This document shows positions 8,285 through 17,350 of a stretch of 64,000 nt of DNA, one piece after another. A model generated the notes under the pieces. It was not told the origin of the DNA. It saw nothing but the letters and a program-made list of their open reading frames with translations, and did not search any database. The stretch is from Geminocystis sp. NIES-3709 (lineage in GTDB: Bacteria; Cyanobacteriota; Cyanobacteriia; Cyanobacteriales; Cyanobacteriaceae). The position numbers were made by a program, and so were the translations under genes. Each line of letters begins with the position of its first letter. Positions within the stretch are counted from its first letter, which is position 1. Where the stretch lies: positions 2,235,262 through 2,299,261 of the forward strand of contig NZ_AP014821.1 of assembly GCF_001548115.1 (NCBI RefSeq), written 5' to 3'.

Positions 8285-10435
8285 TTATTCATTATCCATG
8301 ACAATAGATGAGGTTGAAGAACGACGACGACGGGTACGCACCACAGGACGATCGCTTTCCAAAGCCTCTTTAATCAGAGTCTCTGTAATAGTTTGTGGTT
8401 CTACAATGAGATTTTGAAATTGACTATCAGTATCTTGAGATACAATATCAGGTATCGAATATGATGGAACTTCTTCGTATTCTTCCATATCTGAGTCTAA
8501 GGAAATAGTCATTTCATTTTCTTTATCTTCTGAGTACTCATACATTGCGGAATTGTTATAAATTATTGTTTCGTCTTCCTCATCAATATTTTGAGATACC
8601 ATATCAGCGATCGCATCTAATAAGGGATACTCAGAAACTTCATCATTATTTATTGAATAATTTTCTTTATCTTGAGATTTATCGAAATCAATATTATTAG
8701 AATTATCGTCAGGAGATTTAACATAAATTACAACAGATTTAGGATCTTTAAATTCCTGACCTAAACGGAGTATCGGAGAGACTCCCATTAAAGCATAAAC
8801 TTCTTGTTCCGTTTCCGTCATTTCGACAACAACTTTTTCTAATTTCGCCTCATCACGATTACCATGACGAGGTAATACATTGTGTCCTTTTCGATCTCGT
8901 GAGTTGGTATTTGGTTCTCTGATCGAACTACGATCAGATTTAATTTCTGACTCTGTAAAATTATTATTGCCCAATAACATTGGTTCTTCTTTTAAAGGAG
9001 TTTCCCGACGACGGCGACGACGACGAACTGCTCCATTTACCTGATCTTGGTAACTACCATTATCCAATAATTCTGTATCATCACCATCATTACTATAATC
9101 ATCAGAGAAGATAATTTTCTCCTCAATAATTGGTTTATCAGGAGTTTTATTGACAATAATAGGGGTATAATAATTAGATGGTAACGGATCCACTTCGTGA
9201 TGACCCGGCAAATGAGCAACTAACCCTAAGCCATTACAATGAGAACAAGGTTGCCCAAATAATTCATAAATATTTTTACCTTGACGTTTGCGGGTTAATT
9301 CCACCAATCCTAACTCAGATAATTGAGCAATTTGAGGTCTAGCTTTGTCGGTTTTTAAGACTCGATCGAAATGTTCTAATAGTTTTAGTTTATCTCGACG
9401 AGAATCCATATCAATGAAATCTACCACAATCACACCGCCAATATTACGCAACTTCAATTGACGGGCTATCTCGATCGCTGCTTCATAATTAGTCCATAAT
9501 ACTGTCTCCCTAGAAGTAGCCGAATGAGTAAAAGAACCAGAGTTAACATCAATTACGGTTAATGCCTCTGTTGGCTCAATAATAATATAACCCCCTGAAG
9601 GTAAATCAACCCTTGGCTTTAATGCTTCCTTGATCGCCGCATTAACACGAAAATAGTCTAAAATCAGTGTATTTTCTTGATGAGCATTAATAAAAACACC
9701 TTCTGGATGACGACCTGCCCCCCAATTGGTTAGCTGTTTTTTAACCCGTTTGACGCTCTCCTCCGAATCTACTACAATGCGGTTAACATCATCAGAGTAC
9801 ATATCCCGTAATACTCTTTGTATGAAATCATCATCTCGATTTAGCAAAGCTGGAGCATTGATATAATTAGATTCTTGTTGTATTTTGTCCCATTGTTTCT
9901 TCAATAAATCTAAATCTTCGATAATTCCTTCTTCTGAAGTGCTTTCTGCTTCTGTACGTACTAACAAACCCATTCCTGAAGGTTTGAGTAAAATAGCTAA
10001 AGCGCGTAATCGGTTACGTTCATTCTCATTTTTGATACGACGAGATAAACTAACTCCTTTGCCATAGGGCATTAACACTAGATAACGTCCGGGAAGACTT
10101 ATATTTCCTGTTAAACGAGGGCCTTTAGAACCTGTAGGTTCTTTCATTACTTGAACTAATACTTTTTGTTGAGGAAATAATAATTCCGTAATCGCTCCGG
10201 CAGTTTTTCTAAGACGTAAAGGGCCTAAATCTGTTACATGAATAAAACCATTTTTTTCCGCATCACCTATATTAACAAAAGCTGCATCTATTCCTGAAAT
10301 GACGTTTTCTACTGTACCTAAATAAATATCTCCCACTTGTTGATTGCCAGTGGCAACCACTAATTCTTGAATTTGATCTTCAGCAAATACTGCTGCAATA
10401 TGATGTTTTTCCGCAATAATTATTTGTTTTGGCAT
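8285..10435 (-). CDS. rne: Ribonuclease E/G, cyanobacterial type
   Basis: 716 residues. The N terminus carries the S1 RNA-binding domain with RNase E insertions (NQQVGDIYLGTVENVISGID, AAFVNIGDAEKNGFIHVTDL). The catalytic metal-binding aspartates are Asp296 in DVNSGSF and Asp339 in VVDFIDMDSRRDK. A zinc-link CSHCNG sits at Cys397/Cys400. The C-terminal third is acidic and probably disordered, with an internal run of about eight arginines and a terminal RTRRRRSSTSS patch. Cyanobacterial RNase E has a short conserved Arg-rich C-terminal peptide that binds polynucleotide phosphorylase; the terminal patch probably corresponds to it. The enzyme initiates mRNA decay and processes stable RNAs. GGGGAAATTG precedes the start, and a long non-coding stretch upstream may hold an extended 5' leader. 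Confidence 0.95.
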   Translation of the reverse strand: MPKQIIIAEKHHIAAVFAEDQIQELVVATGNQQVGDIYLGTVENVISGIDAAFVNIGDAEKNGFIHVTDLGPLRLRKTAGAITELLFPQQKVLVQVMKEPTGSKGPRLTGNISLPGRYLVLMPYGKGVSLSRRIKNENERNRLRALAILLKPSGMGLLVRTEAESTSEEGIIEDLDLLKKQWDKIQQESNYINAPALLNRDDDFIQRVLRDMYSDDVNRIVVDSEESVKRVKKQLTNWGAGRHPEGVFINAHQENTLILDYFRVNAAIKEALKPRVDLPSGGYIIIEPTEALTVIDVNSGSFTHSATSRETVLWTNYEAAIEIARQLKLRNIGGVIVVDFIDMDSRRDKLKLLEHFDRVLKTDKARPQIAQLSELGLVELTRKRQGKNIYELFGQPCSHCNGLGLVAHLPGHHEVDPLPSNYYTPIIVNKTPDKPIIEEKIIFSDDYSNDGDDTELLDNGSYQDQVNGAVRRRRRRRETPLKEEPMLLGNNNFTESEIKSDRSSIREPNTNSRDRKGHNVLPRHGNRDEAKLEKVVVEMTETEQEVYALMGVSPILRLGQEFKDPKSVVIYVKSPDDNSNNIDFDKSQDKENYSINNDEVSEYPLLDAIADMVSQNIDEEDETIIYNNSAMYEYSEDKENEMTISLDSDMEEYEEVPSYSIPDIVSQDTDSQFQNLIVEPQTITETLIKEALESDRPVVRTRRRRSSTSSIVMDNE

Positions 10436-11382
10436 TCAATTTCCCCAAAAAAATTTAATAGTAATTTGATTAATATTCGAGCTTTTAGATATATTCTGAG
10501 AATAATAGAGGCTGTAACTTTTATCAGATTTTCAGTAACAATTGATTCCTATGAAATTGACTATTTATCTTATGAAGATAAAATTTTGATCGATCATCTA
10601 TGGGGGTTAGACTCATAAAATTAAAGGGATTTAATCTTGCTCTGTTTGGTTCTATGAATGATTAAATTACTTTAGTATATTAATGTCAATTAAAGTTTAA
10701 AATTGATTTTATTTTAGAGAAAATTCTTAGGAAAAATGGTCTGAAATCTTGCATTAATATTTATAGTCTCTATTTCTTCTTTTTCGATCGTTTATTATCA
10801 CAATAAGAAAGTTGATAAACCTTACTTATTTTGTATCCATACATTTAGTAGGTAAACAGCCTTGTGTGTGGAGTTTACCGTCAAACTCAACTTGCGTTTA
10901 GTTAAAATCTTTACTGTAAATTGTTATCGAGTATAGAATATCTATATTTTGAGCAATAACCGCTCTACACAATTAATTCTACACTTTTTGTTCTTCTTTT
11001 GATAACAAAATACTATAAGCTCAAATAAAAATTTCGCAAAAATATAAGTTTTTAGAGCAGAAACTCTATAGTGTGATTATTGTAAGTTTATTATTTATTG
11101 CTTTTTAATTGAGCCATCGAAAGTGAGCCTTGATTATTTTTGTAATACTGCCTAAAAGAGAATATGTATTTTATATTCATGGAGTACTGGAAAATAATTG
11201 TCCTAGTCAAACAAGTATCTTTAATTAAGATTATTTGAACTATGTTATCTGTAAAATATAGTTTTTTTCAGAATAATTGCAATTATAACAAAAAAAGTAC
11301 CTGTGAACAATTAAGGTTTTTCGCAAAATCCATAATTTAGTTCAAAAGGTTGTCTATTTATTGAGATTACGAATATAGTTTA
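10436..11382. other. Long non-coding region upstream of rne
   Basis: About 950 bp without a convincing gene on either strand. Long 5' leaders used for autoregulation are known for rne in other bacteria and in Synechocystis, so the part next to 10435 is probably transcribed leader. I could not identify a specific structure, tRNA or known small RNA by eye. Confidence 0.5.
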
Positions 11383-11700
11383 TCAATTCTGATATTTGAA
11401 AGGAGTAGTATTATTTTGAGGTATAGAGAAAGTATTATCATCACCTTCTGGGGGAAAAGTTGGAATTTCTTTTTCTTCCATGGTGATTTTTTTGATATGA
11501 ATAACAGAAAATATTAAGTTAAATTGTCGATCGAGACATTTATTAAGATAATCTTGCACTAGCTTAACTTGGCTTGAGGATATTTGTCTATTCGTTTGTA
11601 AGCTAACAGTTACGATGAGGGTTTTAGTTATTCAAACAATTTTTACTTTAATGTTTTCTGAGTTTGTCGGAGGAATAAGATGATAAAAAGTTATTCTTAA
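11383..11700 (-). pseudogene. C-terminal remnant of a larger protein (possibly a DUF389-type membrane protein)
   Basis: Reading leftward there is an open, protein-like stretch LIPPTNSENIKVKIV, then an in-frame TGA at 11632-11634, then ITKTLIVTVSLQTNRQISSS and QVKLVQDYLNKCLDRQFNLI, ending FKYQN with stops at 11383. Homology-like sequence continues in the same frame on both sides of the stop, which argues for a decayed gene rather than chance. The part from the stop to the end resembles the soluble C-terminal tail of cyanobacterial DUF389/TIGR00341 proteins as I remember them. No N-terminal membrane part is present, because glsA begins only 75 bp further right. The family call is tentative. Confidence 0.5.
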
Positions 11701-11774
11701 TCAATGGGAAAACACTTTGATTTTTTTTTCATTTAAACCATCTTTGATAATATTTAGAGAGGCGGGGGAATATT

Positions 11775-12785
11775 ATGGCTAATTCAGAAAATTTACAGTC
11801 TTCGGTTAGTTCGATCGCACCTGTAACATCTCCTTTTTTGAACTATTTGAACGAGCTACATCAAAAATATCAATCTCTCAATGATGGTAAAATTGCGGAT
11901 TATATTCCCGAATTAGCATTAGCAAAACCAGAATGGTTTGGTATTTGTGTGGCAACGGTGGATGGACAGTTATTTGAGGTGGGCAATTGTGATCAATTGT
12001 TTACTGTTCAATCTATTTCTAAAGCCTTTGTCTTTGGCTTGGCGTTGGAAGATCACGGACGAGAGTATGTCAACTGTAAAGTTAGTGTCGAACCTACCGG
12101 AGAGGCTTTTAATTCGATCGTTTTAGATGAAATAACCAATCGCCCTTATAATCCTATGGTTAATGCAGGTGCGATCGCTACTGCGGATTTAATCAAAGGC
12201 AAAAATAGTACTGAACGATTAAAACGACTACTTGAAATGTTTAAGGGCTACACAGGTAGAGATCATGACATTAATGTTCCAGTCTTTTTATCAGAAAAAG
12301 GAACAGGCTTTCGGAATAAAGCGATGGCATATCTAATGCTAAATTTTGGAATGGTTAGCGAAAAAATTGATGAAACCTTAGATCTTTATTTTCAACAATG
12401 TTCTATTATGGTCAATGCTAGAGATTTAGCTATGTTATCAGCAACTTTAGCAAATGGTGGTATTAATCCTATCACAAAACAAAGAGCGATCGCTGAAGAA
12501 TATGTGCGAGACGTGATCAGTGTTATGCTCACTTGCGGTATGTATGATGCTTCTGGTGAATGGGCGTATCGAGTCGGTTTACCAGCTAAAAGTGGGGTCG
12601 GAGGTGGCATTACTGCTGTAGCACTGAGAAAATTAGGAGTGGGAACTTTTTCACCATTGCTAGATAAAAAAGGTAATAGTACTAGGGGGGTTAAGGTTTG
12701 TGAGGATTTGTCGAGAGATTTCGGTTTACATTTATTTAATGTTGTTAAGCCAACTCATAATCTTGAAGAATGGATCTTACGTTAA
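11775..12785 (+). CDS. glsA: Glutaminase A
   Basis: 336 residues, close to the usual ~310-330. It has the serine-beta-lactamase-like glutaminase fold. The SxxK catalytic pair is Ser80-Lys83 in VQSISKAF, followed by [10 protein letters not shown], the [14 protein letters not shown] segment, and KSGVGGGI near residue 275. It hydrolyses L-glutamine to glutamate and ammonia in the cytosol, and also links to nitrogen balance together with the amt transporter in this window, although they are not in one operon. The ATG is preceded by GAGAGGCGGGGGAA, a strong ribosome-binding context. It ends about 115 bp before the insertion-sequence cluster. Confidence 0.95.
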   Translation: MANSENLQSSVSSIAPVTSPFLNYLNELHQKYQSLNDGKIADYIPELALAKPEWFGICVATVDGQLFEVGNCDQLFTVQSISKAFVFGLALEDHGREYVNCKVSVEPTGEAFNSIVLDEITNRPYNPMVNAGAIATADLIKGKNSTERLKRLLEMFKGYTGRDHDINVPVFLSEKGTGFRNKAMAYLMLNFGMVSEKIDETLDLYFQQCSIMVNARDLAMLSATLANGGINPITKQRAIAEEYVRDVISVMLTCGMYDASGEWAYRVGLPAKSGVGGGITAVALRKLGVGTFSPLLDKKGNSTRGVKVCEDLSRDFGLHLFNVVKPTHNLEEWILR

Positions 12786-12949
12786 ATCAATTAATTATTT
12801 AAGTTATTTCTTGTAAATAAAAAATTAACAGTTTAAATATTGTTTTATACAAGTTTTGACAATCTTTTTTATAATTCCCAAGACAATTTTGTTATAGTTC
12901 TAACGGTACTTAGACAAAAATTATGCCAAAATAAACCCTAAACTTGCTT

Positions 12950-14112
12950 TAAGTAAGTGGGCAGAATTAATTGTATAATTATAACATTAAAATAAATTTA
13001 ATAAAATCAAAAAGTAATATACAAAAGTTTTATTTATATTTAAAAATAATTAATGTAGCTTAAAATCTGCTAAAAATATGAAAAATAAGTAAATCAAGGA
13101 TAAAAAATGCGATTTGTTACCAGATTAGCTCCAGAAACACAACAGTTATTAAAGACTATTGAACAAAAAAGTAAATACTATCAAGTTAGACATCGAGCAA
13201 AATCGATTTTGTTAAGTTATCAAGGTTATAAAATTACTCAAATAATGTTAATATTAAATATTAGTAGAAATACAATTTATAATTGGCTTAATAATTGGGA
13301 AAAAAATGGTTTAAATGGATTATATAGCTTGAAGGGAAGAGGAAGAAAATCAACTTTAAATGAGCAACAAGAATTAAAAGTAAAAGAATGGATAAAATCT
13401 CATCCAAAAACCTTAAAGATAGTTCAAGAAAAAATAGAAAATGAGTGGGAGATAAAAATAAGCAAAGATACGATAAAAAGATTAGCAAAAAAAAAGGGCA
13501 TGGGGTGGTATCGGTTCAAGAAAAAGGTAAAAGGGGAAGTATGCCCTGAATTATACCAACAAAAAAAGAGACAATTAGAGCAACTAAAAAGAGCAGAAAA
13601 TGAAGGAAAAATAGATATATATTATGGTGATGAAAGTGGATTTAGTTTAGTACCTTGTTTACCTTATGGATGGCAAGAAAAAGGGAGAAAAATAGAAAGA
13701 GAAAGTAGCCTAAGTAAAAGATTAAATGTGTTAGGATTTATGAAAAAAAATAATGAGTTAGAAAGCTATGTATTTGAGTCATCAATCAATAGTGATGTCG
13801 TGATAGCTTGTATAGATAACTTGAGTAAAAAAATAAAGAAGGAAACAGTATTAGTAATGGATAATGCCTCGATTCACCAAAATAAAAAATTCTGGAATAA
13901 AGAAGAAGAATGGGAAAAAAAAGGATTAAAAATATTCTTTCTACCACCCTATTCACCACAATTAAACAAAATAGAAATACTGTGGAGATTTATGAAATAT
14001 AAATGGTTAGAGAACTCCTGTTATAAAAGTTATTTAGATTTAGTAAAAGGAGTAGAAAATATTCTTATAAACTTTGGTTCAAAATATACAATTAATTTTG
14101 CCTAGGTACTTA
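12950..14112 (+). mobile_element. Complete IS630-family insertion sequence
   Basis: The element is bounded by TA on both sides, as expected for TA-targeting IS630 elements. Terminal inverted repeats of about 27 bp, 23 of 27 matching, lie at 12951-12977 (AAGTAAGTGGGCAGAATTAA...) and 14085-14111. The stop codon of its transposase lies within the right repeat. It interrupts the end of an IS701-type transposase gene, whose reading frame is restored when the element is excised in silico. Confidence 0.85.
13107..14105 (+). CDS. IS630-family transposase
   Basis: 332 residues, intact. The N-terminal half carries a helix-turn-helix region (KITQIMLILNISRNTIYNWL) and a winged-helix linker. The DDE catalytic domain follows: YGDESGF (first Asp), VLVMDNASIHQNKKF (second Asp), and FFLPPYSPQLNKIEILWRFM with the third acidic residue (Glu) in the KIE context. 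The length matches the single-frame type of IS630 transposase, unlike the two-frame ISY100-like element nearby. The ATG is preceded by AAGGATAAAA. It probably remains active because the frame and both inverted repeats are intact. Confidence 0.92.
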   Translation: MRFVTRLAPETQQLLKTIEQKSKYYQVRHRAKSILLSYQGYKITQIMLILNISRNTIYNWLNNWEKNGLNGLYSLKGRGRKSTLNEQQELKVKEWIKSHPKTLKIVQEKIENEWEIKISKDTIKRLAKKKGMGWYRFKKKVKGEVCPELYQQKKRQLEQLKRAENEGKIDIYYGDESGFSLVPCLPYGWQEKGRKIERESSLSKRLNVLGFMKKNNELESYVFESSINSDVVIACIDNLSKKIKKETVLVMDNASIHQNKKFWNKEEEWEKKGLKIFFLPPYSPQLNKIEILWRFMKYKWLENSCYKSYLDLVKGVENILINFGSKYTINFA

Positions 14113-14528
14113 TATAAGCTAAACACTTCCACATTATCTTTTAACCATTGAAAGAAACGAAAAGACACTGCTGTCCGAAACGCTTCCAATGCCTCTGCAA
14201 AAGTATTTAAGGGTTTATTTCCCCATTGCCTTCTCAATCCCCCTGTCAAACGATGCCATTGAATAAAAGTATAGGCGCAAAATACCAATATAAAATGTCT
14301 CATTAAACTTCTTTTATTTCTGACTTGGTATTCTGATAAACCTAACCATCCCTTAATTTCACGGTAAAATACTTCTATCCAATTTCTTTGTGTATAAGTT
14401 TCTACTATCCAATTTCCATTGACTTTTTCCCCTGTTTCATTGGTCATTAAATAATCAATATCTGTGGACTTTTCAAAACTGGGAGCATTCATGACGATAG
14501 CTACGGTTTTTATTCCTGATAAGGCTGA

Positions 14529-15483
14529 TATAGTCATTAAAAATAAGAATGAGACACTTAACTGTCACAATAACTGCGGATTATTTCATCTAAACTAATA
14601 TCTTCTTTACTATACATTCTTGCCCTTTTTAATGCACTAAAATCATGTTCAATATCATTAAAGTCAGGAGAATAAGTTGGCAAAAATATCACTTGATGCC
14701 CTGCATTTTCTACTAACTCTTTTATTTTATTTTTTCTATGAATTGGTGCATTATCCATGATCAGTATTGAAAATTCTTTCAGGGATGGTAATAAATATTT
14801 TACAAGCCACACTTCAAAACTTTCTGCATTTAAACTTCCCCTGAAAATCATTGGTGCAATAAAGTCTCTTTCTTTTTTTCTTCTTCCTGCTACTAAACTT
14901 TCTCTTTTTCCTCGTTTTCCTTGCTTATTTCCATAAATTTTTTTCCCTTTTTTTGACCATCCATAAATACAACTACTTTTTTCTTCAAACCCAGATTCGT
15001 CAATAAATACAAGACTTTTGATGCCATGTTTTTTTACTAATTCTCTTATTGTTATTAAGTATTTTATTCTCTCTGTACTATTTCTCTCTCTATAGCGTAA
15101 CTGTTTTTTTTCTAGTAATCTTCATTCTTTTAAAAGCATAAGATATAGCGGGAACTGTTACTCCAAACTTGTTTGCTCTCTCAATTAATTTATCATCGGG
15201 ATTTTCTATCACATCACGGTATAATGCTGACCAATTTAATTTGCGATGTCGATATTTCACGATAGTTGGTTTTAAATTTTCTCTGGTTAACCAGCGATAT
15301 ATTGAAGCTCTTGATACCCCGAAAATTCTACTTGCTTTAGTTACACTACCTTTATTCTCTACATAGTCAATAACCTTTTCTCTCAATTCTAAATTATGAT
15401 ACATTATAGTATTAGTAAAATCTGAATATTTGTTGATTTTAATTCTATCACTAACTGTCTCAGTGTTATTTTAAATAACTATA
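14529..15483 (-). mobile_element. ISY100-like IS630/Tc1-mariner insertion sequence, copy 1
   Basis: 955 bp including a TA at each end. Inverted repeats of ~32 bp (TATAGTTATTTAAAATAACA... against TATAGTCATTAAAAATAAGA..., sharing GAGACA further in) bound it. By eye it is the same as copy 2 at 41348-42302 except for one codon, and lies in opposite orientation. Its left flank is an IS701 fragment and its right flank an ISKra4 fragment. The flanks therefore do not rejoin into one gene, which implies a rearrangement at or after insertion. Size and layout recall Synechocystis ISY100. Confidence 0.9.
14558..15404 (-). CDS. ISY100-like transposase, copy 1, two overlapping frames
   Basis: The first frame (15404-15090, 104 residues) carries the DNA-binding half: LELREKVIDYVENKGSVTKA, RIFGVSRASIYRWLTREN. 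It ends just after an A8 run (minus strand). The catalytic half is in the +1 frame and runs on to 14558 with VFIDESGFEEKSSCIYGW, LIMDNAPIHRKNK and FLPTYSPDFNDIEHDF, the D-D-(D/E) motifs. A +1 shift, or transcriptional slippage, at the A8 run would fuse them into ~281 residues, close to the 282 residues I recall for ISY100 transposase. The identical arrangement in copy 2 argues that the frame change is functional, not decay. Confidence 0.85.
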
Positions 15484-15653
15484 ACTACGGTTATTATCAG
15501 GAAGAACAAATTTGTTCTATTGGTTCAGGAGCGGTAGAATCAACGGTAAAGCAAATAGATAGGCGACTCAAAATTTCAGGTGCACAATGGAACAAAGAAA
15601 ACATCGCTCAAGTACTCAAACATAGATGTGCATATCTCAATAATTGTCTTTAA
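15484..15653 (+). pseudogene. ISKra4-type transposase, C-terminal fragment
   Basis: An open stretch directly abutting the ISY100-like element reads YGYYQEEQICSIGSGAVEST then VKQIDRRLKISGAQWNKENI and AQVLKHRCAYLNNCL before TAA at 15651. The GSGAVES and R-x-K-x-SGAQW motifs are characteristic of the C terminus of cyanobacterial ISKra4-type transposases. No upstream part exists in the window; the 5' region was lost where the ISY100-like element now sits. Confidence 0.78.
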
Positions 15654-15657
15654 GCAG

Positions 15658-16130
15658 TCAATAGTACTTTTGTTTCGCATAACTGACTTGCTCCCTTCTT
15701 TGATGTCTTAAAGGTAATGTCCAACTACCTTGAGGATCTAGGCAACCATGCAAGAGTGCTATATCCTTGTCCTATTACCGATGAATTGAGGGATGAATGA
15801 GAATATTGATAAGTTCTGTCTTTCATGCTGGGACTATCAGGGCATTCCCACGGAGTATGATCTATGCCAAATAAAAAATATTCTAAAGTTGGGATTTCTT
15901 GAATATATCTTTTCATCAATTTGTTGGGATTGGGACGACAATCTTCCATGGCTTCATAAGTACGAGCATCGTTGACGATCAAAAAAAGGAGATAAAGAAA
16001 ATTCTGCCAGACTACGGGCATTTTCAGTAGTCATAATACTATCTATTAATTGAAAAGCGGCATCTTTACTTTGGACTAATATTTGATGAGTATCAAGATG
16101 AAATTGTTGAAGTCTGTTATATTTGTTCAT
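15658..16130 (-). pseudogene. Frameshifted N-terminal remnant of a DDE transposase
   Basis: The start MNKYNRLQQFHLDTHQILVQ is followed by SKDAAFQLIDSIMTTENARS, then a frame change near the SPFF segment. It continues in the 98-residue frame as NPNKLMKRYIQEIPTLEYFL, FGIDHTPWECPDSPSMKDRT and SSVIGQGYSTLAWLP. A second frameshift after LP leads to DPQGSWTLPLRHQRREQ and a stop near 15658. The order GIDHTPW, D-R-T-Y, GQGYSTLAW and WTLPLRH is typical of a DDE transposase N-terminal half. It is a different family from the IS701 fragment to the left. Two frameshifts and the missing C terminus show it is dead. Confidence 0.72.
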
Positions 16131-16301
16131 AGAGAGAAAATTGAATTTGTGATTATTTTTATTTTCTCTCTATTTTCTTTAAAGTCTTTTCTTTGGCGAT
16201 TTCCTTCTCATTTAGTCTAAAGTACAGTTATAATTTAGTCTATCAGAGTCTTTCTTTTTAGTATTCATGTACCTATTGAAAGGGCTGCTCTAACTCCTAT
16301 T

Positions 16302-16919
16302 TTATTTACTGTTAATAGATAAATACATTCGGGCATAATCTAAGGCGATGGAAATAGAAGGAGAATACATCATCATAAAATCTGCCATCTCTTCCGTGAA
16401 ATGTTTTGGCTTAGGATGAGTTAAAGTCAAAATCCCTAATAATAAGCTACCTCGTAAAAACGGAAGACATAAAGCTGAACCTACTTTATATGGTTGACGA
16501 GAAAAATGGAACCAACGATCATCCTCATCGGTGTTTTTAACTAAAGCCATACGACGATAACGGGCAACCCATCCGGCTAAACCTTTTTCCAAAGTTTCCC
16601 CTATTAAATAATCTTTTTCTTCCCTGACTGTTGGACCACGAGCTAAAATACTTTCCGTAATAACTCCCTTATCATCTAACATAAATAAACTCGCATCTTT
16701 TGCTCGTACTAATTCCCTACTAAGTTCAGTAATTTCAAGAATAACAGAACGTAACATTAGTTTTCCTGTGGCTACATTACCCATCATAAGAATTGAGCGA
16801 AATAGTTTTTCTTGAGCTTCCATTGCGATCTTATATTTACTTAAATCAGCAATTTGACTTTTTAGAGATAATACTTCTATTTTTTTTGCTTCTGGTGATT
16901 GTTCGGAGGAAAAACTCAT
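16302..16919 (-). CDS. GAF-domain protein
   Basis: 205 residues. After a short coiled segment (KKIEVLSLKSQIADLSKYKI) a single GAF domain covers about residues 50-200: LRSVILEITELSRELVRAKD, ASLFMLDDKGVITES, LIGETLEKGLAGWVARYRRM, and GSALCLPFLRGSLLLGILTL. GAF domains bind small ligands such as cyclic nucleotides or bilins. The chromophore-binding Cys-His pair of phytochrome-type GAF domains is not evident. No output domain is attached, so it may act by protein-protein contact. It sits intact between two insertion-sequence remnants, an island of normal coding sequence, and ends about 170 bp from the nearest transposase debris. Confidence 0.85.
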   Translation of the reverse strand: MSFSSEQSPEAKKIEVLSLKSQIADLSKYKIAMEAQEKLFRSILMMGNVATGKLMLRSVILEITELSRELVRAKDASLFMLDDKGVITESILARGPTVREEKDYLIGETLEKGLAGWVARYRRMALVKNTDEDDRWFHFSRQPYKVGSALCLPFLRGSLLLGILTLTHPKPKHFTEEMADFMMMYSPSISIALDYARMYLSINSK

Positions 16920-17086
16920 ATTTGTATTAAAAATAAAGTGTTTTGTGAAGATACTATAGCAATTTTATGAGATTTATACAGTAACGGTTAAAATTAGAAA
17001 ATAAAGTAAAAGAGTAATTTTCTATAGTGAGAAAATAGAAGCAATAGAAAGCAAAAGTTTTTGTTATTTATGCTAGCAAATTTTCT

Positions 17087-17295
17087 TAGCGGTACTTTGA
17101 AAAATTTTGGTGCAAAAATAGCTTCAAATACAGTCAGAGTAACGGATTTAGGTAAAAGCCATAAAAACGGCTGAAACTCTTGGTATAAAAGGAAAAGTTA
17201 TCGTGCGCTCTGCGTGCCTTTGGCATCGATGTAAAATCTTTGATTTATAACGATTTGAGACTCATAGTTTAATATTTTTAGTTTAAGTACCGTTA
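17087..17295. mobile_element. Short non-autonomous element with IS701-like ends
   Basis: About 209 bp without coding capacity. The left end TAGCGGTACTTTGAAAAATT and the right end (reverse complement TAACGGTACTTAAACTAAAA) form an imperfect inverted repeat. Both resemble the old IS701 terminus at 12901 (TAACGGTACTTAGACAAAAA). It fills most of the gap between the GAF gene and bioD and looks like a MITE or internally deleted copy. The assignment rests on eye alignment only. Confidence 0.55.
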
Positions 17296-17350
17296 GGTTA
17301 AATACTTATCAAAGTATTTAATTTATTGGAGTTTGACTTTAATCAAGACT

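Larger units (their letters stand above)
12921..14528 (-). pseudogene. IS701-type transposase, 3' part only, split by an IS630 insertion
   Basis: Reading leftward from 14528, about 140 residues of an IS701-family C terminus are seen: NWIVETYTQRNWIEVFYREI, KGWLGLSEYQVRNKRSLMRH, LTGGLRRQWGNKPLNTFAEA. The acidic IEVFYREIK segment would carry the last catalytic Glu. At 14112 the frame is broken by the IS630 element (12950-14112). If that element and one TA are removed, the reading continues as VEVFSLYKASLGFILA and stops at 12921-12923. This is a natural end for this family and shows that the insertion came after the IS701. The 5' two-thirds of the gene is missing because the fragment abuts the ISY100-like element at 14529. 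A terminal sequence of the old IS701 element (CTAACGGTACTTAGAC) lies at 12900-12915. Confidence 0.88.

Noticed and set aside
10367-10618. Plus-strand frame overlapping the RNase E start
   Set aside because: It overlaps the well-supported rne start on the opposite strand and its sequence has no protein-like features beyond chance.
12900-12930. Left end of the IS630 element, first placed at CTAACGGTACTTAGAC
   Set aside because: The inverted repeat at 12951-12977 matches the right end at 23 of 27 positions and is bordered by TA, and the reconstructed IS701 frame fits it. The CTAACGG sequence is the IS701 terminus instead.
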